Source of the DNA: Oscillospiraceae bacterium
GTDB lineage: Bacteria; Bacillota_A; Clostridia; Oscillospirales; Oscillospiraceae
Assembly: GCA_017381835.1 (NCBI GenBank)
Contig: JAFOBK010000296.1
Location: 1-7,520, forward strand
Direction: 5' to 3'
Length of the DNA stretch: 7,520 bases
The translations under genes were made by a program, and so were the position numbers. The stretch's first letter is position 1; each line of letters begins with the position of its first letter. The notes below the pieces were generated by a model. That model was not told the origin of the DNA. It saw only the letters and a program-made list of their open reading frames with translations, and did no database searches. Shown here piece after piece: positions 6,083 to 7,520 of this stretch.

Positions 6083-6988
6083 ATGGCAAACGAATTTGAC
6101 GAGTATGAAGAAATCGAAGCTGCGGAAGATACGGCATGGAAGCCGGAGCATGACTTCACTACATTCACAGAGGAAGCAGAGTCCTCCGATGCCATTCCCT
6201 TTGATGAAGATCTGGGTGCCGCCCTGGATGAGGAATTTGAAACGGTGCTGGAAAGTCAGTTGGAGCAAGACGAAGATCCCACTGGTTTCGATGATGATAT
6301 ACCGGAGGATGAAGATGATCCGGATGCACCCATTGGCCTTGATACCTTGCGGCAGCAGATCGACGAGTTTGCTGTGGAGCGATTGAGCAAGGCTGCCCGG
6401 AAAGATACTGACTTTGATGTGGTGATCGGTGAGATGGACAGGCTTGACCGGAACCGGGAGCGCAGAGAGCGGTATCACGAAGTTCTCCGTGGCGATGTGC
6501 CTTTGGAATATAAGAAAAAGACCTATGACGGCCTTGTATTCCCGGAGTGGATGTGTTCACCGGAACACCGGCTTCTGACAAGAGGACAGTTCCTGGACAT
6601 TCTCTTTGACTGTCCCTACGAAATGCACGAATTGACAGCGGACAGTTTTCTGTCCAGCCTTGTGAAGAATCTCAAGATGGAACACAAAGAGGTTCTATAT
6701 TTCCTTTCTCTGCGGCTTTACAGTGCAAGTAAACTGGCTGAACTTCGTGGGCAGTCTGACCGGAATATCCGAAAGGTACGAGATACATACACACGGAAAT
6801 TACAGAGGAAACTCTATGACCATCTGAAGAACAAAGCAGAAGGAACACTTTCTCTGCGGGAACGAGAATTTATATCCTTGTATGAAACGGCCTTGGCGCA
6901 GAAGGGAAAAACTGCTGCCAGAGTCAAGAAAGAAAACAAGTCCCCAAGACGCAAAAAAGCCACCCTTGACGGTAGCAAGGATGACTGA
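6083..6988 (+). CDS. Acidic protein with sigma-70 region 4-like helix-turn-helix
   Basis: This 301-aa protein was not matched to a named family. Residues 1-85 are extremely acidic and low in complexity (long Asp/Glu runs, e.g. 'DDDIPEDEDDPDAP'). Residues 110-180 are mixed. Residues about 200-245 ('EVLYFLSLRLYSASKLAELRG', 'SDRNIRKVRDTYTRKLQRKL') look like region 4 of a sigma factor: a helix, a short turn, then a recognition helix rich in Arg. The tail (276-296) is Lys/Arg-rich. There is no sign of sigma region 2, so it is unlikely to be a complete sigma factor. A transcription regulator of the element is the best guess. The start at 6083 follows a purine-rich GGGTGGTG site at 6070-6077. It is divergent from the Cys-rich VLP gene and probably co-transcribed with the next gene (51-base gap). 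Confidence 0.85.
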   Translation: MANEFDEYEEIEAAEDTAWKPEHDFTTFTEEAESSDAIPFDEDLGAALDEEFETVLESQLEQDEDPTGFDDDIPEDEDDPDAPIGLDTLRQQIDEFAVERLSKAARKDTDFDVVIGEMDRLDRNRERRERYHEVLRGDVPLEYKKKTYDGLVFPEWMCSPEHRLLTRGQFLDILFDCPYEMHELTADSFLSSLVKNLKMEHKEVLYFLSLRLYSASKLAELRGQSDRNIRKVRDTYTRKLQRKLYDHLKNKAEGTLSLREREFISLYETALAQKGKTAARVKKENKSPRRKKATLDGSKDD

Positions 6989-7003
6989 TAAGATAGTAAT
7001 ATA

Positions 7004-7015
7004 AAATTGCAATTT
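7004..7015. repeat. Small AT-rich palindrome between the two rightward genes
   Basis: A 12-base perfect palindrome (AAATTGCAATTT) is centred at 7009/7010 and flanked by GTAAT (6996-7000) and ATTAC (7020-7024). It lies 16 bases past the stop of the upstream gene. It is too weak and AT-rich for a clear terminator; it may be a protein site or chance. Confidence 0.3.
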
Positions 7016-7039
7016 ACGGATTACACAGTGAGGTGTTCC

Positions 7040-7520
7040 ATGAAGAATCTGTTTGAACGGGCAAGCTCCTATTGGGTACGCTATGACCGATATGAATTGA
7101 AGGAAGGAAAGAATGGAGTCCAGTATGTAACCGCAGCACCGGATGCAAAGCCAGAGGTATACAATCCTTTAGAGAATCCGGAGCGGTTGGTGCTGGATGC
7201 GCTGAATGTGGGTCTGCTTTCCATGGGCAGAAAGTCCGAAAAAGTGATCCGCCAGGGTGTCATGGATTTCGTGCATAAGTACGGTCTGTTGGGCCTGATG
7301 ACCGCTCTGCCCACCACACCCCAGTTCATGGAATACGAAGCGGTGTATCTTCCCAAGAACCAGTGTATCCGGGAAGATACCATGCCCACCGAAAAGTATC
7401 TGGAACTGTTCTATCCCTTTGATAAGCTGGATCTTGTGAAAAAAGGCATTGAATCCAGTTGGAATATCAATGAGGACAGAACCATGCAGTCATTGGCACT
7501 GACATTCTCGGAGCAGCCGA
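7040..7520 (+). CDS. Uncharacterised protein, 3' partial
   Basis: The frame opens at ATG 7040 and has no stop before the right edge (160 codons visible). GAGG at 7030-7033, 6 bases upstream, is a good ribosome binding site. The protein begins 'MKNLFERASSYWVRYDRYEL', a Trp/Tyr-rich start. It then has 'YNPLENPERLVLDALNVGLL' (about 44-63) and a mixed alpha/beta region with 'FVHKYGLLGLMTALPTTPQFMEYEAVYLP'. I see no signal peptide, membrane segment or catalytic motif in the visible part. I do not recognise the family; any domain in the missing C-terminal part cannot be judged. The codon pattern is clean and a minus-strand frame over it has no support, so it is a real gene. It is probably in one operon with the acidic helix-turn-helix gene. 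Confidence 0.8.
   Translation, partial: MKNLFERASSYWVRYDRYELKEGKNGVQYVTAAPDAKPEVYNPLENPERLVLDALNVGLLSMGRKSEKVIRQGVMDFVHKYGLLGLMTALPTTPQFMEYEAVYLPKNQCIREDTMPTEKYLELFYPFDKLDLVKKGIESSWNINEDRTMQSLALTFSEQP

Noticed and set aside
5997..6386. 129-codon plus-strand frame starting at TTG
   Set aside because: It begins upstream of the promoter -10 and shadows the acidic helix-turn-helix gene in another frame.
7081..7389. 102-codon minus-strand frame at the right end
   Set aside because: It is antisense to the clean frame starting at 7040, which has a ribosome binding site and runs off the edge.

Overview
The window holds the recombination and mobilization core of an integrative mobilizable element (IME) of the kind found in gut Clostridia (Oscillospiraceae/Lachnospiraceae-like). 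Support for this host range comes from the roughly balanced base composition, strong AAAGGAGG-type ribosome binding sites, and the gene set: a large serine recombinase with a TnpW-like partner, a Cys-rich VLP protein, a DUF3847 protein and a MobA/MobL relaxase. No rRNA, tRNA or CRISPR array was seen.

Layout, left to right. Positions 2-886 (+) carry the 3' part of a kinase-like/Nudix fusion gene, open at the left edge. A bidirectional terminator (907-955) separates it from the convergent relaxase gene (2643 to 952, -). The roughly 360 bases upstream of the relaxase (2644-3006) have no credible gene but are dense in inverted repeats. They contain a 12-base stretch at 2951-2962 that I recognise as the RSF1010/R1162 (IncQ-type) nic core, so I call this the transfer origin. 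To the right on the minus strand follow a small DUF3847 gene (3213 to 3007), a large serine recombinase (5134 to 3290), a TnpW-like protein whose stop codon overlaps the recombinase ribosome binding site (5351 to 5148), and a Cys-rich VLP protein (5894 to 5526). Hairpin terminators follow three of these genes (2968-3000, 3247-3278, 5473-5518).

At about 5900-6080 there is a divergent control region with a 16-bp perfect inverted repeat and a second inverted repeat just upstream of an extended -10 promoter. From it a rightward unit leaves: an acidic protein with a sigma-region-4-like helix-turn-helix (6083-6988), then an unrecognised gene (7040 onward) cut by the right edge.

How the parts would work together (inference): the serine recombinase, with TnpW, excises and integrates the element. 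The relaxase nicks the plus strand at oriT, and the rest of transfer depends on a helper conjugation apparatus, because no type IV secretion or coupling-protein gene is present here. If the nic call is right, the transferred strand leads into the DUF3847/recombinase side and the relaxase gene enters last. The element ends (att sites) cannot be placed from this window, so the Nudix gene and the two rightward genes could be either cargo or flanking host genes.
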